Shown here in pieces: positions 43,012-52,447 of a stretch of 64,000 bases of DNA. Positions within the stretch are counted from its first letter, which is position 1. Each line of letters opens with the position of its first letter. The stretch is from Diaphorobacter sp. HDW4A (GTDB taxonomy: Bacteria; Pseudomonadota; Gammaproteobacteria; Burkholderiales; Burkholderiaceae_C), in assembly GCF_011305995.1 (NCBI RefSeq), contig NZ_CP049910.1:4216001-4280000 (forward strand), read 5' to 3'. A program made the position numbers and the translations under genes. A model generated the notes under the pieces. That model did no database searches, was not told the origin of the DNA, and saw only the letters and a list, made by a program, of their open reading frames with translations.

Positions 43012-43911
43012 TCAATAAATCTTGTCACGCAGCACGCGCAACAGGTATTGGCCGTAGCCACTCTTGGTCAGCGGCTTGGCGAGACGTTCGAGCTGTTCGG
43101 AGTCGATCCATTGGTGGCGCCACGCGAGCTCTTCCGGGCAAGCGATCTTGAGGCCTTGGCGATGCTCGAGCGTAGAGATGAACTGCCCCGCTTCGAGCAG
43201 GCTTTCATGCGTGCCGGTATCGAGCCACGCATAGCCGCGCCCCATGATTTCGACGTGCAACTGGCTCCTCTCGAGGTACAGGCGGTTCAGGTCGGTGATC
43301 TCGAGTTCGCCGCGCGGCGAAGGCTTGAGGCTCTTGGCCAGTTCCACGACCTGCTCGTCGTAGAAATAGAGACCGGTGACCGCGTAGTTCGACTTCGGCT
43401 CGGCGGGCTTCTCTTCGAGCGAGAGCACTTTGCCGGATTTGTCGAACTCCGCCACACCATAGCGCTCGGGGTCCTGCACGTGGTAGGCAAACACGCTGGC
43501 ACCGCCATTACGTTCGCGCGCGCTGCCCAGCAGTTCGTGAAAATCGTGGCCGTAGAAGATGTTGTCGCCCAGCACCAGCGCGCTTGGGCTGCCGTCGAGA
43601 AATTTCTCGCCGATCAGAAATGCCTGTGCCAGACCATCGGGGCTGGGCTGCACCGCATATTCGAGACGAATGCCCCACTGGCTGCCGTCGCCGAGCAGTT
43701 GCTCGAAACGCGGTGTGTCCTGCGGCGTGCTGATGATCAGGATGTCGCGGATACCCGCAAGCATCAGCGTGCTCAACGGGTAATAGATCATGGGCTTGTC
43801 GTAGACCGGCAGCAGCTGCTTGCTGATGGCGAGCGTAGCCGGGTGCAGGCGCGTGCCCGAACCGCCCGCAAGGATGATGCCCTTGCGTGAGGTTGGATTC
43901 GTGGTCGTCAT
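43012..43911 (-). CDS. rfbA: Glucose-1-phosphate thymidylyltransferase
   Basis: A 299-aa RmlA that makes dTDP-glucose. The nucleotide signature [16 protein letters not shown] is at 10-25; further [27 protein letters not shown] and [20 protein letters not shown] match the family. Usual size, intact. 21 bp upstream of rfbC. Confidence 0.95.
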   Translation of the reverse strand: MTTTNPTSRKGIILAGGSGTRLHPATLAISKQLLPVYDKPMIYYPLSTLMLAGIRDILIISTPQDTPRFEQLLGDGSQWGIRLEYAVQPSPDGLAQAFLIGEKFLDGSPSALVLGDNIFYGHDFHELLGSARERNGGASVFAYHVQDPERYGVAEFDKSGKVLSLEEKPAEPKSNYAVTGLYFYDEQVVELAKSLKPSPRGELEITDLNRLYLERSQLHVEIMGRGYAWLDTGTHESLLEAGQFISTLEHRQGLKIACPEELAWRHQWIDSEQLERLAKPLTKSGYGQYLLRVLRDKIY

Positions 43912-43947
43912 GTGGTTCTCTTTTCTCGCAGGGATGGTCGCGGAATC

Positions 43948-44838
43948 TCAGAGGATTTCCGTGAGCATGCGTTGAACGCCATGCTGCCAGTGTGGCAGCG
44001 TGAGGCCGAAAGTGTCTTGCAGCTTCGCGGTGTTCAGGCGCGAATTGTTCGGGCGCTTGGCAGGGGTCGGGAAGGCCGATGTAGCAACCGGCGCGATCTC
44101 TGTCGCCTTGATCTTCAGATCGGGCTTGATCTTCTGGGCCTGCTCGATCACAAATCGGGCGTAGTCGAACCAGGAGGTCACGCCACCGGCCACGCAGTGA
44201 TAGAGGCCCGCATCTTCGGGTCTGCTCTGCAAATGACGGATCGCGTGGGCGGTCACGTCGGCCAGCAGATCGGCACCTGTAGGTGCGCCAAACTGGTCAT
44301 TGATCACCGTGAGGCGGTCGCGCTCTTGAGCCAGGCGCAGCATGGTCTTGGCGAAGTTGCCGCCGCGCGCTGCGTAGACCCAGCTCGTGCGCAGAATGAT
44401 GTGCTTGGCGCCGCTCGCCCGGATCAGTTCCTCGCCCTCGAGCTTGGTGCCGCCGTATACCGACAGCGGCCCAGTCGCGTCGGACTCCGCCCAGGCCTCG
44501 TCGCCCGAACCGTCAAAGACATAGTCCGTGCTGTAGTGCACGAGCCATGCGCCCAGTTTAGCGGCCTCTGCGGCAATCAGGCCCGGTGTCGTCGCGTTGA
44601 GCTTGCGGGCGAAGTCGGGCTCGCTCTCAGCCTTGTCGACCGCCGTGTGCGCGGCCGCGTTGACGATCACGTCGGGACGCAGTGCGCGCACCGTGGCGGC
44701 CACGCCTTCAGGATTCGAAAAATCGCCACAGTGCTCGGTGCTGTCGAAGTCGAGCGCGGTGAGCTGCCCCAGCACGCTCAGGCTGCGCTGCAGTTCCCAG
44801 CCGACCTGGCCGCCCTTGCCCAGCAGAAGAATGTTCAT
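43948..44838 (-). CDS. rfbD: dTDP-4-dehydrorhamnose reductase
   Basis: A 296-aa SDR-type reductase, last step of dTDP-L-rhamnose synthesis. NAD(P)-binding [12 protein letters not shown] at 7-18; STDYVFDG; catalytic YGGTK. ATG 44838 overlaps the rfbB stop by 4 bases. The frame is open 49 codons further up, but that part is out of frame with rfbB coding and has no family match. Confidence 0.94.
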   Translation of the reverse strand: MNILLLGKGGQVGWELQRSLSVLGQLTALDFDSTEHCGDFSNPEGVAATVRALRPDVIVNAAAHTAVDKAESEPDFARKLNATTPGLIAAEAAKLGAWLVHYSTDYVFDGSGDEAWAESDATGPLSVYGGTKLEGEELIRASGAKHIILRTSWVYAARGGNFAKTMLRLAQERDRLTVINDQFGAPTGADLLADVTAHAIRHLQSRPEDAGLYHCVAGGVTSWFDYARFVIEQAQKIKPDLKIKATEIAPVATSAFPTPAKRPNNSRLNTAKLQDTFGLTLPHWQHGVQRMLTEIL

Positions 44839-45911
44839 GCCGACGCCTTGTCCTGCGCTTGGTACTGCTGAGAGATCCAGTCGCGGTAAGAGCCGGTCTG
44901 CACGGCCACCACCCATTCGGTGTTTTCCAGATACCACTGCACGGTCTTGCGGATGCCGGTTTCGAAGGTTTCCGCAGGCTTCCATCCCAGCTCGCGCTCG
45001 AGCTTGCGTGCGTCGATCGCGTAGCGGCGATCATGGCCGGGACGGTCGGTGACGTAGGTGATCTGCTCGCGATAGCTTTGACCGTCCGCACGTGGGCGCA
45101 GCTCGTCGAGCAGGCCGCAGACCAGATTCACGATCTCGATGTTGGGCTTCTCATTCCAGCCGCCGACGTTGTAGGTCTCGCCGAGCTGCCCGCCTTCAAG
45201 CACCCGGCGGATGGCGCTGCAGTGGTCGCGCACATAGAGCCAGTCGCGGATCTGCATGCCGTCGCCATAGACCGGCAGCGGCTTGCCCGCGAGCGCGTTC
45301 ACGATCATCAGCGGGATCAGTTTTTCGGGGAAATGGTAGGGGCCGTAGTTGTTGCTGCAGTTCGTCGTGAGCACCGGTAGGCCGTAGGTGTGGTGCCAAG
45401 CGCGCACCAGATGGTCGCTCGCCGCCTTGCTCGCCGAATACGGGCTGTTGGGCTCGTAGTTGTGGTCTTCGGTGAAGGCAGGATCAGTGGGCTTGAGCGA
45501 GCCATAGACCTCATCGGTCGAGACATGCAGAAAACGAAAGGCCTGCTTGTCGACGGCTGGCAGACTTGCCCAGTGGTGACGCACGGCTTCGAGCAGGCGG
45601 AAAGTGCCAACCACATTGGTCTGGATGAAGTCTTCCGGACCGTGGATCGAGCGGTCCACATGCGACTCGGCCGCAAAGTTCACGACGGCGCGCGGCTGGT
45701 GCTCCTTGAGCAGGCGCTCGATCAGCGCCGCGTCCCCGATATCGCCCTGAACAAAGTGATGGCGCGCATCGCCCTTGAGTGCCTGCAGGTTCTGCAGATT
45801 GCCCGCGTAGGTGAGCTTGTCGACGTTGACCACGGGCTCGTCGTTGACGGCCAGCCAGTCCAGCACGAAATTGGCGCCAATGAAACCTGCGCCGCCAGTT
45901 ACCAGAATCAT
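44835..45911 (-). CDS. rfbB: dTDP-glucose 4,6-dehydratase
   Basis: A 358-aa extended SDR. NAD-binding [14 protein letters not shown] at 6-19; STDEVYGSL; catalytic [27 protein letters not shown] substrate loop. First gene of the dTDP-rhamnose operon (B-D-A-C), giving precursor to rhamnosyl transferases. Divergent from the phasin gene by 148 bp. Confidence 0.95.
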   Translation of the reverse strand: MILVTGGAGFIGANFVLDWLAVNDEPVVNVDKLTYAGNLQNLQALKGDARHHFVQGDIGDAALIERLLKEHQPRAVVNFAAESHVDRSIHGPEDFIQTNVVGTFRLLEAVRHHWASLPAVDKQAFRFLHVSTDEVYGSLKPTDPAFTEDHNYEPNSPYSASKAASDHLVRAWHHTYGLPVLTTNCSNNYGPYHFPEKLIPLMIVNALAGKPLPVYGDGMQIRDWLYVRDHCSAIRRVLEGGQLGETYNVGGWNEKPNIEIVNLVCGLLDELRPRADGQSYREQITYVTDRPGHDRRYAIDARKLERELGWKPAETFETGIRKTVQWYLENTEWVVAVQTGSYRDWISQQYQAQDKASA

Positions 45912-46059
45912 GGAGATGTGCCCTGATCGAAAAATTTGTCTTAACCGTCAATTATCCCACCCATCGTCCGACACACGTTTCTGTCTCAAAAGTCATAGAC
46001 TTCGGGAATCCGGCCTGATCAAGGTCAATCTATTCGCCCGTGCTCAAAAAGGAGCCACC

Positions 46060-46569
46060 ATGAGCAGCAAATCGTCGTCTGGAGACAAGGGAGGCCGCGC
46101 CATTCCAGAGCAACTTCAACAGCTCCAGCAGCTTCCCCACCTCGCCAAGGAATCGGCAGAGCAGATCTGGCTGGCGGGACTCGGCGCCTTCTCCAAGGCC
46201 CAGCAGGAAGGCGGCAAGGTGTTCAATGTGCTGGTGCAAGATGGCTTGGCGCTGCAAAAGCAGGCTCAGGCGATGGCGCAGGAGCAGTTGCAGGCGGCCA
46301 GCAGCCGCTTCGAAGGGCTGACCAGCAAGATGAGCGAACGCGCCGCCGAACCGCTCGACAAGCTGGAGTCGCTATTCGAGCACCGGGTAGCCAAGGCGCT
46401 ACTGCGCATGGGCATTCCCAGCGCGCAGGATCTCGAGGCATTGCACGCGCAAATCGAAGCACTCTCCAGAGAGCTGGAAGAGACCCGTGCTCAGTTGCGC
46501 TCAGTCCATGGTGCGGAACAAGGCGACGCGGCGCCTGCACGCAAAAGTACCCGCAAATCGGGCAGTTAG
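46060..46569 (+). CDS. Polyhydroxyalkanoate granule-associated phasin (PhaF/PhaI type)
   Basis: A 169-aa phasin. Phasin motif IWLAGLGAFSKAQQEGGKVF near 35-54, long amphipathic helices, and a heptad-like C-terminal segment (LEALHAQIEALSRELEETRA), then a Lys/Arg/Ser tail. It would coat PHA granules and stabilise them. ATG 46060 with AAAAAGGAG just upstream. A TetR gene similar to PhaD follows on the same strand, matching a PHA-related context. Confidence 0.88.
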   Translation: MSSKSSSGDKGGRAIPEQLQQLQQLPHLAKESAEQIWLAGLGAFSKAQQEGGKVFNVLVQDGLALQKQAQAMAQEQLQAASSRFEGLTSKMSERAAEPLDKLESLFEHRVAKALLRMGIPSAQDLEALHAQIEALSRELEETRAQLRSVHGAEQGDAAPARKSTRKSGS

Positions 46570-46688
46570 AAATCCTACCCCGAGCTGACAACCCCTCGTC
46601 TCATTGATTACCCACTGTCCATAGCGACCTCGACGAGTTAGAGTCATCTCTCAATAAGACACAATAGTAAGAGGGCAAGGAGACAGGC

Positions 46689-47375
46689 ATGGCGACCAAA
46701 AAGGCTCCGCGCCGAACCGCCGAGCGTATTTTGCTGAGCAGTCTGGCGCTGTTCAATCGGTTTGGGGAACCGGGCGTGTCTACCAATGCCATCTCGGCCG
46801 ATCTGAACATCAGTCCTGGCAATCTCTACTATCACTTCCCCGCCAAGGACGATCTGATCAACGCACTGTGCGAACAATACGAACAGGCTCTCATGCCCAT
46901 TCTGCAAGCCTCGGAAGGCGTTTCCAATGTCGAGGATGCTTGGTTCTTCATGCATTCGGTGCTGGAGGCGAACTGGCAGTACCGCTTCATCTACCGCAAC
47001 CTCAACGAGCTGCTGTCACGCAATCGTCAGCTCGAGACACGGGTGAGGTTGACTCTGGACGAACTCACACAAAGTCTGTTGCGCCTGCTGAACGCCATGC
47101 AGCGCAGCGGAGCGCTGATCGCGCCGCCCATCGGCTGGGGTACCGTCGCCAGAAGCATGGTGCTGCTGCTGGTGTTCTGGCTGAGCTATGAATACGCGCT
47201 CGACCCGCGCAATGCGCTCGAAGAGGAGAATGCCCAGAACGCCGCCATGCGCAATGCTGCGCATGTACTGGGTCTGCTGGCTCCCTATGCTGCGCCGGAT
47301 CAACAGGCGCATCTGCAGCGGTTGATCGATGCCTACACACCAGAGGACCTCGCGCCAGAGCCTGCGGCAGTCTGA
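46689..47375 (+). CDS. TetR-family regulator, PhaD-like
   Basis: A 228-aa TetR regulator with HTH at ~30-52 (STNAISADLNISPGNLYYHF) and a C-terminal ligand domain. Its NYHF-type HTH end and adjacency to the phasin gene fit PhaD, which in Pseudomonas regulates phasins and PHA genes; orthology is inferred. A 119-bp gap separates it from the phasin gene, and ACAATAGTAA-type AT-rich DNA lies upstream with AAGGAG before the ATG. Confidence 0.8.
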   Translation: MATKKAPRRTAERILLSSLALFNRFGEPGVSTNAISADLNISPGNLYYHFPAKDDLINALCEQYEQALMPILQASEGVSNVEDAWFFMHSVLEANWQYRFIYRNLNELLSRNRQLETRVRLTLDELTQSLLRLLNAMQRSGALIAPPIGWGTVARSMVLLLVFWLSYEYALDPRNALEEENAQNAAMRNAAHVLGLLAPYAAPDQQAHLQRLIDAYTPEDLAPEPAAV

Positions 47376-47390
47376 TTCAAAGAATCCCGA

Positions 47391-48164
47391 TCAATAGATT
47401 GCAGCCGCTCGACGCGCGGCGATCTCCAGCAGACCATCAAAAATCAGCTGTTCGACCAACTCGAATGGCCGCGTCATGCTCGGCGCCATCTTCCAGCCCG
47501 CACCTCCGGTCATCATGCAGGCAGGCGCCATGCCGCAATGCTCCTTCAGATGCTGGTACATACGCTCAACCGCACCGGCGATGGCATAGGTGCCGCCACT
47601 CGTGAGCGCGTCGCTGGTGTTTGACGGGAAAGGCCGCACCTCGCCAGTCGGAACATGCAGCCCCGCCGTACCGGTTTCCAGCGCGCGCAGCATGATGCCG
47701 TGGCCCGGAAGGATCAGCCCGCCGAGGAACTTGCCATCAGTGTCGATCGCCTCCACAGTCACAGCTGTGCCCACCATCACTAACACCAAAGGCCGGGCCG
47801 TCCCCTGCGACAGCAGACGGTGTCGCGCACCGATCATCGCAACCCAACGGTCGGCGCCGAGGCGCGAGGGATGATCGTAGCCATTGGTGAGCCCCGCTTC
47901 TGCGGATGACGGAACCACCCACTGCGGCGTCACATCCCAGAGCTCCATCTGCTCGGCCACGCGGCGCTTGACCGCATCGCCCGCCACCACGCAGCCCAGC
48001 ATGCGCTCAGGAACAGGAAGCGTCGCCCACGGCCCCTCTGCCAGGCGGTCTATATGGTCCAGAAATTCGGCCCCGTGCGCCAGAAGCTGGGCGCCGGGCT
48101 GAGGTGCATCGAACAACGCCCACTTGAGTCGGGTGTTGCCCACATCGATGGCCAGAAATGTCAT
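47391..48164 (-). CDS. coaX: Type III pantothenate kinase
   Basis: A 257-aa ASKHA-fold kinase for the first step of coenzyme A synthesis. Phosphate 1 motif [17 protein letters not shown] at the start, LGADRWVA catalytic-Asp region (~102-109), the [10 protein letters not shown] motif and [11 protein letters not shown]. Size and motifs are typical. Convergent with the PhaD-like gene. Confidence 0.93.
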   Translation of the reverse strand: MTFLAIDVGNTRLKWALFDAPQPGAQLLAHGAEFLDHIDRLAEGPWATLPVPERMLGCVVAGDAVKRRVAEQMELWDVTPQWVVPSSAEAGLTNGYDHPSRLGADRWVAMIGARHRLLSQGTARPLVLVMVGTAVTVEAIDTDGKFLGGLILPGHGIMLRALETGTAGLHVPTGEVRPFPSNTSDALTSGGTYAIAGAVERMYQHLKEHCGMAPACMMTGGAGWKMAPSMTRPFELVEQLIFDGLLEIAARRAAAIY

Positions 48165-48340
48165 GCGAGCGATTATCGTGAGTTTTCGAGATTTAACACT
48201 TGTTCCTCGAAACCACAGTGCAGAATGTCACCCTTGCCTAGCACATATGGCAAACATAGGGTAAATCTCTGACATAGACTGTCATATCCAGCCCTTAAAG
48301 TGGCAAGTCGCTTTAATCCGCAACCTTAGGAGATCACAGC

Positions 48341-48808
48341 ATGGGATTGTTTAGTTTCATCAAAGAAGCCGGTGAAAAACTCTTTGGCGGTTCGTCCGCT
48401 CAGGCATCTCCCTCCGAAGACCCGAACGCCAAGGCGGCCTCCGCCATTGCGACCTACATCGGCGCACAGAACCTCGGCGTGTCCGATGTAGCCGTCAAGT
48501 TCGACGGTGCCTCCGGAGCCGTGACCGTGAGCGGCGTCGCCCCCACTCAGGCTGCCAAGGAAAAAGTCACCCTGTGCTGCGGCAACGTGGCCAGCGTCCA
48601 GTCCGTGGACAACCAGATGAGCGTGACCAATCCGGAACCCGAAGCCCAGTACCACGACGTGGTGCGCGGCGACACACTGTCAGCCATCGCCAAGAAGTAC
48701 TACGGCGACGCCAACAAGTACCCTGCTATTTTCGAGGCCAACAAGCCCATGCTGTCCAGCCCCGACAAGATCTATCCGGGCCAGAAGCTGCGTATTCCTG
48801 CGCTGTAA
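48341..48808 (+). CDS. BON-LysM protein (Kbp/YgaU-like)
   Basis: A 155-aa protein with an N-terminal helix, a BON domain (~28-95; IATYIGAQNLGVSDVAVKFD, VTVSGVAPTQAAKEKV) and a C-terminal LysM (~104-155; HDVVRGDTLSAIAKKYYGDA, PGQKLRIPAL). This layout matches E. coli Kbp/YgaU, a cytoplasmic K+-binding protein, or a peptidoglycan-associated stress protein. No signal peptide is evident. A TTAGGAG site precedes the ATG. Terminator at 48846. Confidence 0.86.
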   Translation: MGLFSFIKEAGEKLFGGSSAQASPSEDPNAKAASAIATYIGAQNLGVSDVAVKFDGASGAVTVSGVAPTQAAKEKVTLCCGNVASVQSVDNQMSVTNPEPEAQYHDVVRGDTLSAIAKKYYGDANKYPAIFEANKPMLSSPDKIYPGQKLRIPAL

Positions 48809-48845
48809 AGCGAATTTTTGTGCCTGTTGCTGGGCACGATCAATG

Positions 48846-48884
48846 AAAAAAGCCGGAGGCCTTGAGGGCTTCTGGCTTTTTTTT
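48846..48884 (+). terminator. Intrinsic terminator of the BON-LysM gene
   Basis: AAAAAAGCCGGAGGCC and GGGCTTCTGGCTTTTTT form a stem (with G-T pairs) around TTGA, followed by a T-run of 8, 38 bases past the stop. Confidence 0.85.
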
Positions 48885-48938
48885 ATTTGCTTGGTTGGGA
48901 TTTGACACCGGGACTGCTCCTCTCTACTTATTTGAGGG

Positions 48939-49438
48939 CGGAGGCCGGGAGTTCCGCCCGGCGGCGGAGTAACTTTTTGGTCTTGCCCAAAAAGTCACCA
49001 AAAATACGCTTTTCAATACCCGCGGCAGAACTCTCTGCGTGCCCTTCGGGCACTCCGTTCGGGCAACCGCCGCGAGTCAGTGTTTTCATAGGAGGAACAT
49101 TCGGCACGTCGCTGCGCTCGTGCCGTGCATCTCGCGACTTCGCGAGATGTGGGTGCGCCGATGTTGTGCGATTCACTGGCACCGCGAGATCGCCCTCGCT
49201 GAAAAAGCGCAGTGGGCATTTGCGCCTCAACCCGACTCCACAAACGCCCCGGCACGAGCGCAGCGACGTGCCGCAAACTCCTCTTCGTTAGCCTCTAGCT
49301 CGCGGCGGTTGCCCGAACGAAGCGACGCAGTCGCGCAGTGAGTTCTGCCGCGTGACCCCGCATTCAAAGCGCGTTTTTGGTGACTTTTTGCGCGCAAGCA
49401 AAAAGTTACTCGCCCGCCGGGGCGAGACCCGGCCTCCG
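48939..49438. repeat. 500-bp long imperfect inverted repeat (hairpin-like element)
   Basis: Arms about 48939-49125 and 49250-49438 are inverted copies around a ~124-bp centre. Identical blocks: CGGAGGCCGGG at 48939 with CCCGGCCTCCG at 49428; GAGTAACTTTTT and AAAAAGTCACCAAAAA on the left with their complements on the right; a 21-base block at 49056-49076 with 49299-49319; and a 24-base block at 49102-49125 with 49250-49273. The centre has its own hairpin ATCTCGCG/CGCGAGAT. No credible gene lies inside. The pattern fits a MITE-like or other dispersed element. Confidence 0.85.
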
Positions 49439-49467
49439 AACTCAACCAAAGAGCAGAAGAAAAAACG

Positions 49468-49902
49468 TCACTGCCTCCAAGGCAACCCGCGAAAACGCCA
49501 CCCCCCCAGCCGATTCCGCTGCCCATTCCCATCCACATCCCCCTCAAACCCCTCAAGGATGTTGTAAGCCTCAACCCCCAACTCCGCAGCCCGCTTGGCC
49601 GCAGCCACAGACCGCACCCCACTGCGACACAGCAGCACCGCCTTCAAACCAGAAGGCACCGCAGCCCGCAACTGCTCATCGAACGCCGCATTCATCGCCA
49701 TGCCCGGCCACTGCTTCCACGCCACCGCGACCGCACCAGGCACGTAGCCCACCCATTCGCGCTCGGCATCGGTGCGCACATCAATCAAAACGGCCTTGCC
49801 CTCCTGCACCCATTGCCAGGCGAGTTGCGAACTGACATCGCCCGCATAGCCATCGGCGGGCTGGACTGTGTCAGGGACGGAAGAGTTGGGCGTCGTATTC
49901 AT
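49468..49902 (-). CDS. Rhodanese-like sulfurtransferase
   Basis: A 144-aa single-domain rhodanese. Catalytic Cys in the LLCRSGVRS loop, preceded by VLIDVRTDAEREWVGYVPGA. It would move sulfane sulfur or act in sulfur/stress chemistry; no partner is visible. ATG 49902 (or 49911) chosen: the frame is open upstream to 50166, but that overlaps the metallopeptidase gene and has no domain. Confidence 0.85.
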   Translation of the reverse strand: MNTTPNSSVPDTVQPADGYAGDVSSQLAWQWVQEGKAVLIDVRTDAEREWVGYVPGAVAVAWKQWPGMAMNAAFDEQLRAAVPSGLKAVLLCRSGVRSVAAAKRAAELGVEAYNILEGFEGDVDGNGQRNRLGGWRFRGLPWRQ

Positions 49903-49949
49903 GGTGATCATTCTGTCAGAAGCGTCGCCGCGCCCGGAAGGAATCAGCA

Positions 49950-50975
49950 TCACTCCCAGGAGGGGGTCGCTTCGTCCTTGAGGCTGCGGCGCAGCGCCTT
50001 GTAGTCTGGCATCACCGTGGCGACGGTGCCCCAAAAGCGCGGTGAGTGGTCCATGACGCGCAGATGCGAGAGCTCGTGTACGACCACATAGTCGATCACC
50101 GAATGCCTGAAATGCAGCAGCCGCCAGTTCAGGCAGATGGAGCCGTCCGAGCGCGCGCTGCCCCAACGGGTTTGCGCGCTCGAAAGGCGCAGACGCGTCC
50201 AGCGCACACCGAGCTGCGGCGCGAAATAGTTGAGTCGCTCGATGAAATGCGCGCGAGCCTGCCTGAGCAACCAGGCATGCACCGCGTCGCGGATCTTGGC
50301 GGGCTCGGCTGTGGTCGGCAGCGCGATGTGCAGTTCGCGCGGCGCGCCTGCGTGCAGTGCGTCGATCAGGGCCCCACCCCGCTCCTTGAAGCGATGCTCG
50401 GCGTCGAGAACGATTTTGAGCGGTTCACCGAACAAAGGAAACATGCCGCCGTTTCGCCACTCGATGCGTGCATCCGCGCGCTTTTGCTGGCGCAGTTGTG
50501 CATCGCCGAGCTTGCGCAGAATCCAGTCCGATTTTTCCTTGAGCGCATCGTCGATGGCCGACAAGGTCACCCATGCCGGCGCACGCACAGACAGGCCGTC
50601 GGCATCGACCACAAAGCCAATGCTGCGACGGCGTACGCGCGTGAGCGCATAGGCCACGCGCGCGTTGCCGAGCAGCAGCTCTCGATTGGCGTTGGGGTGG
50701 CGAAAGGATGCGGGCTGCAGCACGCGCGAGAGCGGCTCGGGGGCCGGGTCTGTTTGTGTCAATGGAGGAGTTGCGGGCGCTGGTTCAGCAGAGCGCTCGC
50801 CCCACAGGTCCTGAGAATCATCTGATGCCGGCTTCAGGCGTCGGCTGCGGCCATCTTGCGTGGAGCTAGGTGCTGCCGGTTTGCGGGGGGCTGTTGCAGG
50901 TTCGGGCACCGGCTTGTCGGCATCGCCTGCGATGCCAAACAGCTCAAGAGCCATCTGAATCAAGCCCTGCCCCAT
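49950..50975 (-). CDS. YgjP/SprT-type (M48-like) zinc metallopeptidase
   Basis: A 341-aa protein. The N-terminal ~95 residues are Pro/Ala-rich and variable; the conserved part is the YgjP-type domain (RRSIGFVVDADGLSVRAP...). Zinc motif H300-E-L-S-H304 with a third ligand H310 (HELSHLRVMDHSPRFW), preceded by TRWGSARSDGSICLNWRL, the family signature. It follows plsC with 7 bp between genes. Substrate unknown. Confidence 0.86.
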   Translation of the reverse strand: MGQGLIQMALELFGIAGDADKPVPEPATAPRKPAAPSSTQDGRSRRLKPASDDSQDLWGERSAEPAPATPPLTQTDPAPEPLSRVLQPASFRHPNANRELLLGNARVAYALTRVRRRSIGFVVDADGLSVRAPAWVTLSAIDDALKEKSDWILRKLGDAQLRQQKRADARIEWRNGGMFPLFGEPLKIVLDAEHRFKERGGALIDALHAGAPRELHIALPTTAEPAKIRDAVHAWLLRQARAHFIERLNYFAPQLGVRWTRLRLSSAQTRWGSARSDGSICLNWRLLHFRHSVIDYVVVHELSHLRVMDHSPRFWGTVATVMPDYKALRRSLKDEATPSWE

Positions 50976-50982
50976 TTGTCGA

Positions 50983-51729
50983 TTACTTTCCGGGACGATA
51001 AGCGTCGGGATCGAGGCGTCGCATTTCCGCTTCGATCCAGTCCTGCGCGGCTTGCATCAGATCGTCCTGATTCATCCCTTCGGAGGAAATCTGCGGGCCC
51101 ACCGACACGTCAACGATGCCGGGGCGCTTGGTGAACGGCGTCTTGGGCCAGACGCGGGCCGAGGTCACCGCAATTGGCACCACCGGCACACCGGCGCTCA
51201 CGGCCAGACGCGCACCGCCACTCTTGTACTGCCCGACCTCGCCGCGCGGGATGCGCGTGCCCTCGGGGAACATGATCACCCAGGTGCCCTGCGACAGCAG
51301 CTTACGGCCTTGCTGCAGCACCTTGGCGAAGGCGCGGCTGCCTTGGCTGCGGTCGATGTGCACCATGTCAAGACTGCCGATGGCCCAGCCAAAGAACGGG
51401 ATCTTGAGCAGTTCCTTCTTGAACACGTAGGCGAGCTGGCGCGGCATGATGGCCGGCATCAGAAAGGTCTCGTAAGTGGACTGGTGCTTGCACAGCAGCA
51501 CCACGCCCTGCTTGGGATCGGTCGGCAGGTTCTCCATGCCGGTGACGCGGTAGCTGATGCCCATCAGCGGACACGCGCTGTGCACCGACAGTGCAAGCCA
51601 GGCACGCGCGATGCGGTAGACCGTATCCTGCGAACCGCCAAACAAGCGCACCACCAGCATCGCCAGCGAATAAGGAATCACGGTGACACTCATCCACAGC
51701 AGATGAAGAACGGAACGGATGAAAGCCAT
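50983..51729 (-). CDS. plsC: 1-acyl-sn-glycerol-3-phosphate acyltransferase
   Basis: A 248-aa membrane acyltransferase that makes phosphatidate from lysophosphatidate. One or two N-terminal membrane helices; catalytic block KHQSTYETF with H82 and E87 (HX4E rather than the common HX4D), and the acyl-acceptor motif FPEGTRIPRG near 153. Part of the run glyQ-glyS-gmhB-plsC-ygjP. Confidence 0.9.
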   Translation of the reverse strand: MAFIRSVLHLLWMSVTVIPYSLAMLVVRLFGGSQDTVYRIARAWLALSVHSACPLMGISYRVTGMENLPTDPKQGVVLLCKHQSTYETFLMPAIMPRQLAYVFKKELLKIPFFGWAIGSLDMVHIDRSQGSRAFAKVLQQGRKLLSQGTWVIMFPEGTRIPRGEVGQYKSGGARLAVSAGVPVVPIAVTSARVWPKTPFTKRPGIVDVSVGPQISSEGMNQDDLMQAAQDWIEAEMRRLDPDAYRPGK

Positions 51730-51777
51730 AGTGTTGAGTGAATCAGTCAGTTTCTTGAATTTATGTCCGCCCAGCCA

Positions 51778-52356
51778 TCAATGCGCGGTTGCCTTGGCGG
51801 CCCGAGCCGCAGTGATGAAGTCTGCAAAAGCAGTCAGATCTGTGTGCACATGCGTTCCCTCCGGCCAGGGGGCTGGTAACACGCCCGTAGGAACATCCAT
51901 CTCGGCAGCAGCGCCCGTGCAAACCAAATGCAGTTGCGGAACACCGATGGCCGCCGCCGCCTGCAGGTGTGACAGCGCGCTACCCACCGCCACCATCTCG
52001 CTGCGCTCCACGCCGTAGCGATCCCGAATTTGCTCCATCAGACCAGGCGCAGGTTTACGGCAGCTGCAGTGTTCAGCGTCCGAATGCGGGCAGAAAAATA
52101 CCGCATCAATACGGCCACCAAGCGCCGCTACCTGTTTGAGCATGCGCGAATGAATGGCGTTGAGTGCATGCACGTCGATCACACCGCGCCCGAGTCCCGG
52201 CTGGTTGGTGGCGATCACCACATGCCAGCCCGCACGCGAAAGCCGCGCCACGGCTTCCAATGCGCCAGGAATCGGAATCCATTCGTCAGGAGTGGCGATG
52301 TACTCGTTGCCCAGAACGTTGAGCGTGCCGTCGCGGTCGAAGATGGCGATTTTCAT
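51778..52356 (-). CDS. gmhB: D-glycero-beta-D-manno-heptose-1,7-bisphosphate 7-phosphatase
   Basis: A 192-aa HAD phosphatase for ADP-heptose synthesis (LPS core). HAD motif I at D7-x-D9 (FDRDGTLN), a zinc-binding loop CPHSDAEHCSCRKP near 105-118 typical of GmhB, and the C-terminal SALSHLQAAAAIGV motif. 48 bp upstream of plsC. Confidence 0.9.
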   Translation of the reverse strand: MKIAIFDRDGTLNVLGNEYIATPDEWIPIPGALEAVARLSRAGWHVVIATNQPGLGRGVIDVHALNAIHSRMLKQVAALGGRIDAVFFCPHSDAEHCSCRKPAPGLMEQIRDRYGVERSEMVAVGSALSHLQAAAAIGVPQLHLVCTGAAAEMDVPTGVLPAPWPEGTHVHTDLTAFADFITAARAAKATAH

Positions 52357-52447
52357 GACTGGATTATGAAAGCATTCGGGCGAAATCCCGCTCTACATTG
52401 TCCACACATCTTCGGGCCACGTTCGCATTGGCGTTAGCAGTGTCCGC

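Noticed and set aside
48887..49622. Several frames in the long inverted repeat
   Set aside because: Their similar translations come from the two arms being inverted copies; no start signals or domains.
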